A stretch of DNA of 64,000 nucleotides from Fragilaria radians (taxonomy: Eukaryota > Bacillariophyta > Fragilariophyceae > Fragilariales > Fragilariaceae), in contig CAAAJI010000003.1 of NCBI GenBank assembly GCA_900642245.1, positions 43,647 to 107,646 on the forward strand, written 5' to 3'. Below, in pieces: positions 23,513 through 35,136 of this stretch (positions are counted from its first letter, which is position 1; each line of letters begins with the position of its first letter). The notes beneath the pieces were generated by a model. That model had not been told where the DNA came from, did no database searches, and saw nothing but the letters and a program-made list of their open reading frames with translations. The position numbers were made by a program, and so were the translations under genes.

Positions 23513-24070
23513 ATGGCAATTATGAGGAAATCTATACTACAAAGTAAGCAGAATTCAATGTCGAATTATTCAGCTTTGAATACTCCAGAAACCTATGTAG
23601 GAAAGTGTGACTTCATGCCGACCACAATCAGTTCTGGTGGATCAAACCTTAGTCGAAATAGAAGTCAACCAATCCGTTTTACTAGAAGGATGTCTTATTC
23701 AGAAATTGAACTACAAGAAGGAATTTTGATAGCCGAGTACCGTGATTATTGCATGTTCCACAGAATTCGCGGTCATCAATTGCCTGTATCATCAAGCGAG
23801 AACTCCCATAGGGATGATGCTCCATATGATCTCGTCGATGAAGATTCTCACATGCGTTACAATTGGGACGCAGTAGATAAGAAGTCAGAACGTAGGTCAC
23901 AATCATCGGTTTCAGATCTAATAGATGAATCATTCGACTTTCAAAGAGTTCCAATAGGAACATCAACTGATACATGGAAACCAAGTCATACCATGTCCCA
24001 AAACAACGCCTTGACACTGAGCATGATCAGCGATGACAATATAGATTACATCTTTGACATGGAACTTTGA
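23513..24070 (+). CDS. FDMEL-tail family protein A1
   Basis: Unrecognised small protein, 185 aa, intronless, ATG at 23513. It is one of six family members in this window. The central core (49-88) contains SQPIRFTRRMSYSEIELQEG and AEYRDYCMFHRIRGH. Within it, RRMSYSE matches a basophilic-kinase type site (R-R-x-S) followed by an acidic S-x-E. A short DLIDESF element lies at about 135-141, and the protein ends in IFDMEL. There is no signal peptide or membrane span; the protein is polar, Ser-rich and likely partly disordered. A2 (31931-32494) is its closest relative, about 80% identical over the first 90 residues by eye. Conservation of core and tail across six divergent copies argues for a real, selected protein. 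Function unknown. Confidence 0.82.
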   Translation: MAIMRKSILQSKQNSMSNYSALNTPETYVGKCDFMPTTISSGGSNLSRNRSQPIRFTRRMSYSEIELQEGILIAEYRDYCMFHRIRGHQLPVSSSENSHRDDAPYDLVDEDSHMRYNWDAVDKKSERRSQSSVSDLIDESFDFQRVPIGTSTDTWKPSHTMSQNNALTLSMISDDNIDYIFDMEL

Positions 24071-24589
24071 AGGAATTATATTTTTATGCGCCTATTCACG
24101 TTGACCAGAAGTCAGTAACTCTGAAACTTTTACTGAAATATGTGACGATCGACATTCATACATAAATATAGTATATTCAAGGGAAAGGGAGCCAACCGTG
24201 AAGCCGGGGCTGTCAGTTCCACTTTCCAGTGTACATTTTATATATTTCATCATGCTTACTTAACTTTACAAATAAAATATTAACTCAAACCATACATAAG
24301 CATGGAAAATTAACATACTCGCTAGCATCGAGGGAATGAATAGTGACTAGCCAAAGATGGAGAAAATATATAATTAGGAAGCTGATTGGATGAATTGTAA
24401 ACAGAAAGTATTTACTCACTCTCGCATCCAGAGTCTACTCTTTTTTCCTTCCTAATACACCCATGTTATGAATTACATGAAAGCAATCATTAATGCTTGC
24501 TTCGTGGAGGCGGATTAGCCGATTTTAAACATCAGACGCACACCTAGAGTTGCATATTATTCAGAGGCAGGATGAAATTGGGACGAATA

Positions 24590-24800
24590 CTTAAGGTGTC
24601 CTCAGTTATTTACACCGGTAGTGTCTAAGAGATAAGTCACATAACCAGCTCAGACGACCGATTGTAAATATTCTTTGTGGCAAAATTGGTTAAGCCTGGA
24701 GGTCCGCCAAATGTCGACATTCATGTCGCTGTGTTTTGCCTGATTCATATAATGTTGGATACATAACATCCATATCGATAAATTGATTCCTAGTTCAGAC
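24590..24800 (+). repeat. Conserved non-coding block downstream of A1
   Basis: This segment matches 33002-33200 downstream of A2. A 60-bp part (from CTCAGTT through GCTCAGACGACCG) differs at about 5 positions, and a 34-bp part containing CCTGGAGGTCCGCCAAATGT differs at one. No open frame explains it. It ends roughly where the copia element begins. Confidence 0.75.
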
Positions 24801-27800
24801 ACTCAGCTATCATAGCACCGGTTGGATAATATTCAAGTAGTACCTCCTTGTTTCTAATGAAATAGGTAATAAAAATATACTTGATATTGAACTGTCTTGG
24901 TATCTTCAAGGAATTCATTTTCCAATTCCTTTCCAATTTCATAGAAAGCTTATTGACTCGATAAATTATACTCTCTTTATTATCAAATGATTGTACCTCT
25001 AGCTAGGAGCAACTATGTCCACACTAGTTTTGATATCACATCATCCATAGGCACCAATACTGCTTCTGCAGAACCTTTGTATTTACTTTCTATTTAGTTG
25101 ATACAACTTGAGTTGATCCTGATACTAGAGTCATTACATCCCCAGTATGATTTTACATTCATCGAGCACCACAAAACGACCCATGCCATTTATCACTCCC
25201 ACACCATCTGTTTTTAAGGTTAAGACATCATCTTTTGTTGACTTTAGATATTTATAGATTTGCATAATTCCATCCAATCATATTCATTCAGTTGTATGTC
25301 ACATCTTGCTCTTTTTATGAATAATGGGATTTCTTCTGGAAACTCTTTATTTGTCTCTTTAATATGCATTTCCATATGGATCTTTACAATTCCAGATACA
25401 CTATAATATAGATCAATTGCTAAGTATTCATGCATTTTTCCTATTGCTACTTCCATCAGCGTAAGTTGTGGATTGCCTTAAACCTTCAGTAACCACTTTT
25501 AAAATTCATCTTTCACACTTGAGTCTTGATGGCTTAACCTAGCATTGTCAACTTGCCAAATTATTCTGTGCTATTTTTGACTGATAGCTCAATCAGCCAC
25601 GCATGGTTCATAAATATTAACTTTGAAACCAATTTGTTCCATATCATTCCCAAATTTTCAATAACCAGCGGTGCTGACTGTACAATCATAAGGAGGGTTT
25701 TGCCTATTCTTACATACATTATAACTATGTTCTTTCCTTCATAAGCCACTAAATCCTTGTAAATATCTGTGTTGATATCAATTTGAATATCAACAAAACT
25801 CATCGATTCTTACGGAAATGCATCTCTGTTTGAACGTCAATAGTAGATGAAAGAAGTATCAACTTGGTAGCTACTGTTGGACTAAATGCGGCTTTTCGAC
25901 TAATATGTACAAGTCCTGCCATTGAAAGTCTTATCCTTTTCTTCAACTAAGAATTTAAGCTCTCTCATTCTCGTTTCTTGTGCCTTTCACTTAATTCTAG
26001 AAATGTTGATTGGCCCAGATGCTTCCCTATCATTCAACTCCTTCATTTCTTTAAAGGCTGCGTCCCATCCTCACTTACCGAAACATGTACCTCCCTTATT
26101 TGGATTTTAGGCTTTGACACATTGATAAATATTTTCCGACTCTCAAATCAATTGATTTACTCATGCTGTAATACTGACCTACCTTGACTGAAGGATCAAG
26201 AAAATCATCCCTAACACAATAGGTTGTAAACAACAACAGTTTAATGATAAAATATTGAACTAATAGATGTGTGCGTGTATTGGTATATTGAATCAGGGGT
26301 TACGCCAATTTCTTTGGGCTGGGATGTTGTATTGAGAAAGTGATACCTTTAATGGAGCTTTAAATATTCTCCCTCATCTTGTCCTTTTGTGAACTCAATC
26401 TTCTTGACTTCAGCTGCTTTCATTGGAAGCGTCGTCATCTGACTTTATCCCCTGGCAATAATCATAATCATTTTCATTTTGTTCATGAATTGCATCTTCA
26501 AACTCGTCATCATCTTGATTATTCTTTTCTCATGATTATTTTTGAATTTAGTTGTTTGGCATAAGATTTGATGTCTTATAAATGGTCTGCAATTTTGTCG
26601 CGACCGATCCATTATAAGGGCTTTTATCACCATCATATTGTGTTTCCTAACTTTCGTCTGGAATCCACTCCCGCAATTCAAGCAACATCATGCATTAAAA
26701 TTCCATGCTTGGTTGTAATGTTTAACCCTTAATGCATTTTTGTCTCTATATGCTCTTACATGGACTTAATCCATGACATTCTGAGTCATTGGGAGAGCTA
26801 TAATCTGTTGCCCTGTGATAAGTGCTTCCGTTTGGGTATCCAATACCTCTTGACCGCCCTGTTAATTATTTATATAACGTAGATAACACAATCTAGCCTT
26901 CTTGTATGCTGTAAATCGGAATTAGGACGTTCATTGTGGGCTTTGTTCGTAAGTGCCAAGTGGTATAATATAAAGTTATGATAATCTTGATTCTCCTGAT
27001 GAATAATCATTTTTGGGTTAATACGGAGGTAAACCGTTCGTAGGTGGGGAAGAATACAACTTGTTTTTAATCTTCATAACAAATATCTTCACCATAATTG
27101 CAGGGATTTTGTAAGGGAGGGCAACGAAATGAAACTCGAAATCACTCCTATATTAATCTGATGCTCCTCGATGTTGGGAACATGATCGTGTGCGTTTGAA
27201 TAATTCATCTTTCCTATATATATTGTAGCTAACCTTTGTATTAGTGACCAATACGCATTGTCAAAGTGCATTATTTCTATTCGCAAGGTTGTCTATACAA
27301 ATTGTATTGTCATGAACATTCCACTTTTCTTGGCTTAATTGGAACCCATTTACCGTTCTGTACTTTAGTATTTCTTGAGAGAGTTATCAGAAACAATATT
27401 CTGTAATTTGCATGATATAAATGCATAAAGCCATGTTCTGTTTAGCTTTATACTAGCTCTGGTGGTAATTTTGCACAGCCAAACACCACAGCTACAGGAT
27501 TTCCCTTCATAGTTTTGCCGTTTACACTCCAAATGTAAGGACCAAAAACGATTTCTGCAATTTTATATCCTCAAACCTGACCAGATTGTTCTGATAAAAT
27601 TTCATCGTATAATTGCTTTCATTTTTTTAAGATAGACCTCCCAGAATATTATGTTCTCGTGCTTTTTTGGATTGTTGAACTTGCATAATTTTCTTGTGAT
27701 GATGATAATAGGTCATCCATTTTCATTGTTAACTTTTTTTAATTACTGGACCACCAAGTTGTGATTTTCTTAAGACATCCTTGAACACCTCATATCTATT

Positions 27801-28450
27801 ATTATAACCTTTGAGTGCTTCTCCTTCTATTTGTGGTGTTGATTCAAACATCATAATGCATCCATTGTTATTGCGGTGGGATATTTTTATCTTGATAATT
27901 TATAGCATGTTCTTTTTTGGCTCCCAATACGCTTTATTAATTAGATTCTTCACAATCTCATCCTCATCATCTTGGCAAGATTCAATCTTTTGTTGCACCA
28001 TCTTTGAGCACTGATCCCATAAGAATTCATGTAATCTTTACAAATTTGTCTGTTAATTTGATATACGCATCAAACAGTGTTTTGAATTCAATTCTAAATT
28101 TCTCATTCTTCAAAGCTTGTATATATCCTGACTTGATTGTAATATTTGCTTGAATGGCAGCAGATCAGTAGGTTGCAATCAATCTGATGTTGTCTCAATG
28201 CTGTTGCTATATGCGTATATCTTCTTATCTGATTGATTGTATATGACGTCGTCATCTGATAATCTGAGGCTTGCTTGACTAATCCCAAATAATATTCGTA
28301 ATCTTGAAGGCTCTTCTTGTTTACCAGCGACTGTTGTTGGTTGGTGCTATTTGTTGTTGAAAATTGTTTCCACCACGTAAGGTATTTCCATGTGATCTTA
28401 GGATATCCTCTTATATTTTGATGAAGACTGTTGATATTACTCCTAAAAAG
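24770..28450 (-). mobile_element. Degenerate full-length Ty1/copia element between A1 and B1
   Basis: Read on the minus strand, the pieces occur in gag-pol order. Gag-like sequence is at 28.4-27.8 kb. Integrase C-terminal sequence is at 27286-27089, with NAHDHVPNIEEHQI matching the copia HVP-x-IER motif. Reverse transcriptase is at 26.1-25.2 kb (SPTVATKLILLSS, DLVAYEGKN, and HEYLAIDLYYSVSGIVKI corresponding to the YLGMDLDYS motif). RNase H is at 25.2-24.8 kb (LTLKTDG, and NTKGSAEAVLV for the TKSSTEAEL motif). Many stops and frameshifts are present. The motif wording differs from the 2.8-5.8 kb element, so this is another copia lineage. LTRs were not recognised. Confidence 0.85.
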
Positions 28451-28775
28451 TTTAAAGAATCCTATATCACAATCGAATTATCTTACGTATATCAAAGAAA
28501 AAATTCTGGGGTTCTCATAAGAAAAATTCCAAATAAAATACTTCACTAGAGCTATCACTTTCGGTTCGGTTTGAGTCATGCTGATTTAAGTCCTATCACA
28601 TACTTTTCGATTTTTGACTTTAAGGCCTTTTTTCAACCAACAGGTCCTTTTTGGATGAGAAACATGATTCAACTCACAAATCTAAAAATAATTTCATTAG
28701 TAATAACGTCCCGAAACTCTTTGTGAGGCTTAAATAACAGCTAGGAGAATAAGACGCAGAACTGGACCAAGTGAA

Positions 28776-29309
28776 ATGAACGCATCATGTGGTGCTTTCC
28801 CAGTCTATTACGAAACAGGAAGATACAAAGAAACCCTTGACGCATATTCCTCTCTTCATACTTCTACCCCTGATGTACAATTGAACTATAGTCGAAAGCG
28901 TAGTGAACCCATTAACTTTACCAGAAAAAGGTCGAATTCAGAGATTCAATTGTATGAGGACCTTTTGGCCGCCGAATACCGAGAATATTGCATGTACCTT
29001 AGAGTCCATGGTCATTCTAGACCGTGCGTTTCGTGCAAAAGCATCGCTAGAGCAGAGAGAACAAGTGATCTTGGCCTAAATGTTGAGACTCTTGTGCATT
29101 GCAATCACGAATCTTTACCTAGGAATGAAGAGTCATTGTCTCCAGCTTCCCTGCAATATCTTGTAAATGAGGCATTCGCCTACGATGCGATGGAATGTAG
29201 ATCAACAGCATCCATCACACTTCCGAGTATTTTCATGGCATTAGAATCTAATCCGAAGGTTAAAGAGTTAGATTATGATGTCGATGGTGTCTTTGACATG
29301 GAACTTTGA
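28776..29309 (+). CDS. FDMEL-tail family protein B1
   Basis: Unrecognised protein, 177 aa, intronless, ATG at 28776. The core at about 42-81 reads RSEPINFTRKRSNSEIQLYE and AAEYREYCMYLRVHGH, with the phosphosite-like RKRSNSE. Further down are LVNEAF and a second shared block, STASITLPSIFMALES, which B2 and the C members also have. The protein ends DGVFDMEL. Its N-terminus is unrelated to that of the A members, so the family is held together by core and tail. The copia element ends about 300 bp upstream. B2 (34585-35136) is its nearest relative and lies on the opposite strand. Function unknown. Confidence 0.8.
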   Translation: MNASCGAFPVYYETGRYKETLDAYSSLHTSTPDVQLNYSRKRSEPINFTRKRSNSEIQLYEDLLAAEYREYCMYLRVHGHSRPCVSCKSIARAERTSDLGLNVETLVHCNHESLPRNEESLSPASLQYLVNEAFAYDAMECRSTASITLPSIFMALESNPKVKELDYDVDGVFDMEL

Positions 29310-31930
29310 CGATTTAATGATGTTACTCTAACGGAAAAGAATAGTATTCATTTTTAATAGGTGATTTCCTTTGACTAAAAGTAATGGCCTAATTTAATTT
29401 CCCTCTCAGGTGATCAACTAAATTCAATTCTTGATGAATTGTTTTATTCGGCAAGGGGTATCCCACAAGCAGAAGAAATCTAAATTTGCATGGTCCTTGA
29501 TTCCGTTAGAAACGTTGACACCCAAAGAAGTAGTTCTAGTTTGCGACGATGCAATAGGTTCTCGATTTGACACTAACGCTGTTCCCCTTAGATTCTCTTC
29601 CATACATGATTGCGAGGTAGTCAACCAATTATTTCAAATAATATTTGACAAATGGTCATAATTTTAATCCTAGATATGTAGTAACTTTAAAATACTAAAA
29701 AATTCTGTTGATTGCAATGCCATATCCAATGCCAGTGAAAGAACGAATCACGCGTAATGATGCACCGCAAATGTTAAAACTGGTAACTATTTTCTTGGTG
29801 TTGGCAAAGAAATCATCCAAGGAAGAATTAAACATCATGCACAAAAATATGCATAAACAAAAAAATACTTGTATCCTTCACATTCGGTGCAACAAAGATG
29901 ATGAAGTATGTTCGACGTGGTATAGGAGGACTGTAAATGCTGTTCATGTATAACCATATTTGTAGGCTTAGGTAGGCTTGATCCCTTTACGGAACAGGCC
30001 TCTTCAATGTACAGATATCAGTGACCTCTCTTTGAGATAAAAGTCTTATTCCACAGCTGACTAAGATTACATACTCACATCAACAGTGTGTTGGAACAGG
30101 GACTGACTTGTTAGAACCATCAGAATTTCAGTATCACCAAGAGGAATCAAAATGGTTTAAGGCTTTAAATGATTAAATGAAGAAATAAAAATTGCTATGA
30201 ATATGTCTGAGGCACCATTTCCTATTGTACACATCTCGGTTCTAGCTTGAGTTACAAATGTGCAGCCAAGCTCGATTTGAATGAGGTATATATATTCTCT
30301 GCTTTGTCTGCATACAAGGACTCTATTGCTTGGTTATGCGTGTTAATATCAAGAGAAATAAAAGTTGGAGGGGAAACAAGGTACCACTAGCTTGTCACGG
30401 AGCTACACTCTGCAGTGCATATACATTCAAGATGTACCCATTTTCAATCAAAAGATACAGTCTTGTAAATAGTACTGAACATTTTCTACACACAAGCTTG
30501 AAGCCAATATAAAAATACATATACCACATTAAATTATCAATCCATCATATTTTCTCAACATTTGTATTTATCTTTCTTTAAATATATCAAATGGTATCAC
30601 ATATGTATTTATTATATGGCTAAAGAATAAATAAGGCTGACTGGAGAAGTTCAAATAGTGAGGAGACAAAGTCACAGATTAAATATTTAAGCAGACCACT
30701 ATTGCGCTAACTTATGATGTCCTGAAGTTCCAATTAGCCAAAAAGATGTAATGGTTGCTTTTCAATTGTTTTACGAAGAGCAAAATTCCATATGTTTAAT
30801 CGAAGGGTTGTGCTTTTCGTATGCTTTTAGGTGCAATAAAAAAAGATCCATCACTTTTCTATTTGATGTCATATTGAGGTACTTGGGAATGAATGATTTG
30901 TGTTAAAAACATGCTTACAAGTAACTATGCTCTTTCAATGGATTTGTTGGACAAAAGAAACGGAAACAAAGCAAAGCAAACCAACTTGAACTCAAGAAAC
31001 AGGGAAATTCTTGTGATTTAAGACATTTTGGTTTGATCCTCTTTGGGCTTATTCTGATTTTTGTTTACCATTTCTCCGTTATTTGTTCTTGTACCGACTT
31101 TAACTTTGATCGCGAGGCAACTAGGAGTCTACAGAGATTTGCGCCGATAGCTCTATTTAAAATATAAATGGGAGTTTTCTTCATGCCTTGAGACCATCAT
31201 ACTTTGTGGACTCTGTATATATACAGCTATCTTTTCCCTAATCTCACTTGCTTCTGAGAATTATTCTATATGAGATAGTGATATTGTCGATTGTGTCCTT
31301 CGATTCAAGTCTACCTGGCAAACCATGTGAACCCCCTGCTGCAGAATAGCGTCTCCGTAGCAAGACCGATTGATAATAAGATTTGTGTTCCAGCAAAATT
31401 TTCGCAGCGATTTTGCTCTCCTTTTTATGCCATGCAATAATGTAAATAATTTAGAACGGCTATTGCAACATCGATTTACGCCTAATCTTGATGTACGTTG
31501 AGCTGTCTAGCGTTCTGCTTAATCTTTATTAATTCGTTGATATCTACGACAAACAGGCAGCTTACCTTTAGGTCCTGTAGTCCTTCTCTTTTAGCTCAGT
31601 AATTTGTACAGTTTTTCTATAGCCTAAATAAAGAAAAAATAGTGGTACATGACGAAATTCCTCTCTGTTAGTTTTAGAAGAATGAGAACCAATAAGATTT
31701 CTTGTGCACGTAGATTCAGTTTTGTACGTTTCGCCTGAAGCGCTCGTTTGACTCTGTTGCAAAGATTCACTTACGTTCCACGTTCTGATGTACCACGCAA
31801 GAGAAGGTTCCTTGATAATTTTGAATCTTCCCGTTTTCCATTCATAAAATTCATAAAAAAATAAACTTTCAACCACCAATCCCCACTGATCAAATCTATT
31901 TATCGGGTTTAGTCTCAAGTGATACAAACT
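29310..31930. other. Long intergenic stretch, no supported gene
   Basis: No frame here has a recognisable domain. Short frames at 29431-29661 and 29708-29953 lack convincing starts or motifs. From about 31700 the sequence matches the upstream flank of A1 (for example the shared GTACGTTTCG and TTCATAAAAAA stretches), marking the left edge of the A2 duplication block. Confidence 0.4.
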
Positions 31931-32494
31931 ATGGCAATATTAAGAAAATCTATGCTGCAAAGTAAGCAGAATCCATTAACTAATTATTCTGCGTTGAATA
32001 CTCCATTAACATTTGATGGAAAGTGTGACTCAATGGCCACCACAATCAGTTGTGTTGGATCAAACCATAGTCGGAATAGAAGTCAACCGATCCGTTTTAC
32101 TAGAAGGATGTCTAACTCAGAGATCGAGCTGCAAGAAGGAATATTGATAGCTGAATACCGAGATTTTTGTATGTTCCAGAGAATTCGTGGTCATCAATTG
32201 TCCGTGTTGTCAAGCAAGAACTCTCAAATGAGTGCTGGCACTCAGCATAATCATCTCGTTATTGACAATTCTAGCCTACCTTGCAACTGGGATGTCGGAG
32301 ATGAGAATTCAGAGCCCGCGTCTGAATCATCACTTTCGGCTCCAATACAAGAATCAATTGACATTCAAAGAGTCCCATTCCAAACATTACTAGACATACG
32401 GAAACCAAGTCATCTTTGGTCTCAAAACGGCGCCTTGACAATGAATGCGATACACGATGACGATATGGACTTAATATTTGACATGGAACTTTGA
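31931..32494 (+). CDS. FDMEL-tail family protein A2
   Basis: Close paralogue of A1, 187 aa, intronless. The frame is open to a GTG at 31919, but the ATG at 31931 aligns with the A1 start (MAILRKSML versus MAIMRKSIL) and is chosen. The core is RSQPIRFTRRMSNSEIELQE and AEYRDFCMFQRIRGH. The mid-region element is weaker (PIQESIDIQRVP), and the end is IFDMEL. Divergence from A1 is concentrated between the core and the tail (about residues 91-130), where insertions and substitutions accumulate. The core and last residues are nearly fixed. This pattern is what purifying selection on two short motifs would produce. No targeting signal seen. Confidence 0.82.
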   Translation: MAILRKSMLQSKQNPLTNYSALNTPLTFDGKCDSMATTISCVGSNHSRNRSQPIRFTRRMSNSEIELQEGILIAEYRDFCMFQRIRGHQLSVLSSKNSQMSAGTQHNHLVIDNSSLPCNWDVGDENSEPASESSLSAPIQESIDIQRVPFQTLLDIRKPSHLWSQNGALTMNAIHDDDMDLIFDMEL

Positions 32495-34584
32495 AGCAAT
32501 TCAAAATGTACATAAATTTAAAATAGACTCGTTGCTCAAAAAATAGTACACCTGAAATATTGACTTTAGTTTAGGACGATAGACTACTCATTCATATGCA
32601 TATACATTAAATGGAAAGGGAGAAGACTGTTAATCCGCAGCTCTCAGTCTAAGTTTCTGATTTACACTTGGTTCTTCAACTTGCTTTATTAACTTAACTC
32701 ATTGTTAGCTAAAGTATAAGCATGGATTGAAAGTTTCCACAATAGAATGTTAAGACTATTTTGCTGTCATTAGAGGCGCGGGAATATACAGTGTGAAGTC
32801 AAAATGGAGACAAGAGAATAAACTTTTGGGACGTAGAAGGCTATTATTTCTTCTTTCCTCATAAATCCATGTTCCCAATGACACAAAAGCTAGCGCTCGT
32901 ACCTGGTTTGCAAAAGTGAAATTATCAAAATGAAACCTTCCATACGCACACCTAAATTGCAAATTACAACGAGGTAAGCAGGAGTTAGATAAAGAAGGAT
33001 ACCTAAATTGTCCTCAGTTCTTTATACCGGTAGTGCCTAAGAGATACGTCACATAACCAGCTCAAACGACCGAGAGTAGATTTTTTGTAGCAAAATTGGT
33101 TAAACCTGGAGGTCCGCCAAATGTTGAGATTCATTCGGCAACCGCTGCGTTTTGCGTAATTCAAATGATATTGGATAAACAACAGAGATACATTCTTTCC
33201 TAGTTCATTTCATACAAAGGGATACGTACTTGATGACTTGATAACATCGGATAGAATCAGTTAGATTTCTTCGATAGATGCATACTGCTAAAGTCCTAGA
33301 TCAGACTTCTCATAGCCAACGATTGAGATCTGTGATGATTTTTGTGTGTCAGAAAAATGGTTGGTTTGAGGTGTGGGCGAAAATGTATTATGTAACTCGA
33401 GTCTTAGCATGGAAGGTTTTTCTTGATAAAGGTCGTGAAATCTAGATTCTATGACAAAGCTCATAATTTTAAAATGGTATCACTTTAAGATATTTGAATT
33501 CCTTCTCTTAGATACTCCCAGGATTCTGGTAGCCAAATTGACTCAAACGGTCTGAAAGGTTCAAAAAACGAACAGGAGACCCTTAAGTTAGGAATCGCTT
33601 GCGGCCCTAGTGATCATCATTTTCCAACGTTAACATCGTTGCTTTGACCTTTCATGATGGCTTCAATTCTGCCTTGATATTTCAACAAGCAGTAGTAGCT
33701 TTCAGAACAGCAGCAGAAGCAGCACCCACACGACAAGCCACGCTCAATAATGATTACAATCAAATGACTATTATGAAATCGCGGAATTGTCTCTTCATTT
33801 AGGAATATAGATGGATGGAGACACCAAGGTTCACAAGTTGAGAGGTTTATGTAGATCGTTCCTGAGAGAAACATGGAGATGATATCTTCTAGGTAGTCAA
33901 AAAATAGAGTTCTCTTTTCATAAAAAAAGTTCTAACCTTGTAGATCAAATCATAAAACAAACAACCTCTAGCACCATTATTGTGACATGCAAATTTGAAA
34001 AAAGCACAAATTCCAGATTAAACGGTCCTTTTAACCCAATTCTTCTAGAAATAACTTAGAAGTGGCAGTGCTCAAGTTTGCGTTGGTGCAAAATGTGATA
34101 AGGCTAACCACTTGGTACAGAAATCATCGAGTATAGGGATGACATGACTCTTAACATAATCAACATTCATGAAGTTTTACCGACCGGAAGTTTTCTTAAG
34201 GATAAATAATCCAATTCGCAGAACCATTGAATTAGAAATCTAGTGCATGACACGACTTAAAAGTATGGATCAATCGAGTCTGATGGAAGATTCTATATTA
34301 TAGTCACAAAACGATATGAGAAATCAACATATAGACATCATTCGAACTATGGAGCTTCCAAACGATCACATCTCTTCATGTTGTAGAAGAAATTACGCTT
34401 AACTCTTATGAACTGCCAAAATAGGTTATATGCGGTTATTGATTTATATATGAATTGCATTTTGTATATATGTAACTTTTTTGGATTATACCAAGGAATA
34501 TAATCGCATAGGATTTAGCAGCACGTCTATTGGTTGATATTATTTCTCATTCTTGCCGAAGATACGTTACTCATGCGTTCCCTG
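32495..34584. other. Intergenic region with A2 downstream conserved block
   Basis: The first 700 bp are homologous to the region downstream of A1, including the strongly conserved block at 33002-33200. Beyond that no gene is supported. A Cys-rich 85-codon minus-strand frame with an ATG (33617-33874, CGCCFCCC) is noted but has no homologue that I recognise. Confidence 0.45.
33002..33200 (+). repeat. Conserved non-coding block downstream of A2
   Basis: Second copy of the block at 24590-24800. It has the same order of features: TCCTCAGTT, ACCGGTAGTG, GTCACATAACCAGCTCA, ACGACCGA, then CAAAATTGGTTAA and GGAGGTCCGCCAAATGT. It is more similar between copies than the intervening 3' flanks. Confidence 0.75.
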
Positions 34585-35136
34585 TCAAAGTTCCATGTCA
34601 AAGACACCATCGTTGTCATCATTGAGCCCTTCAACCTTCGGAACAGAATCCAATGACATGATAATACTCGGGAGTGTTGTAGATACTGATGATCCACATT
34701 CCATCGCATGACAGACGAATTTCTCATTGACAGGATATTGCATAGTAGTTGCAGACAAGGAATCGAACTTCCTACATCCCCTCTCCCGATGGCACTGCGT
34801 GTGAGTCTCATCCAAGGAATTTTCGAGTCTCGTCATATTTCTTGAGATAATATTGCTGGAAATGCTTGGGACAGTATGACCATGAATTCGAAGGTACATA
34901 CAATAATCTCGATATTCGGCAGCCTTAAGGTCCTCATACAGCTGAATCTCTGAATTCGACCGCTTTCTAGTAAAGCTTATAGGTTCACTTCGCTTCTTTG
35001 GGTGATAGTTGGATTCTAAATTATGTATAGAAGTAGATGTAACGAGAATATTGTCACGGAAATCTTCATAATTTCTGAATTTCCTCGAAAGTGAAACATC
35101 ATCACAGGATAAGTTGTTTACAAGTCTACCCGTCAT
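34585..35136 (-). CDS. FDMEL-tail family protein B2
   Basis: Unrecognised protein, 183 aa, intronless. The frame extends to a GTG at 35172, but the first ATG is at 35136 and is preferred. The core reads RSEPISFTRKRSNSEIQLYE and AAEYRDYCMYLRIHGH. It shares PVNEKF, HAMECGSS and TLPSIIMSLDS with B1, and ends DGVFDMEL. It is in the opposite orientation to A1, B1 and A2, so an inversion accompanied or followed the A-B unit duplication. Function unknown. Like its relatives it has no signal peptide and is polar outside the core. Confidence 0.8.
   Translation of the reverse strand: MTGRLVNNLSCDDVSLSRKFRNYEDFRDNILVTSTSIHNLESNYHPKKRSEPISFTRKRSNSEIQLYEDLKAAEYRDYCMYLRIHGHTVPSISSNIISRNMTRLENSLDETHTQCHRERGCRKFDSLSATTMQYPVNEKFVCHAMECGSSVSTTLPSIIMSLDSVPKVEGLNDDNDGVFDMEL

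Noticed and set aside
24059..24070. DMEL end read as an ER-retrieval signal (KDEL/HDEL-like)
   Set aside because: The proteins have no signal peptide, and DMEL lacks the Glu/Asp at the position required in xDEL signals.
33617..33874. 85-codon Cys-rich minus-strand frame with an ATG
   Set aside because: The Cys cluster comes from a CAG/CAGCAG-type simple repeat on the other strand. There is no other support.
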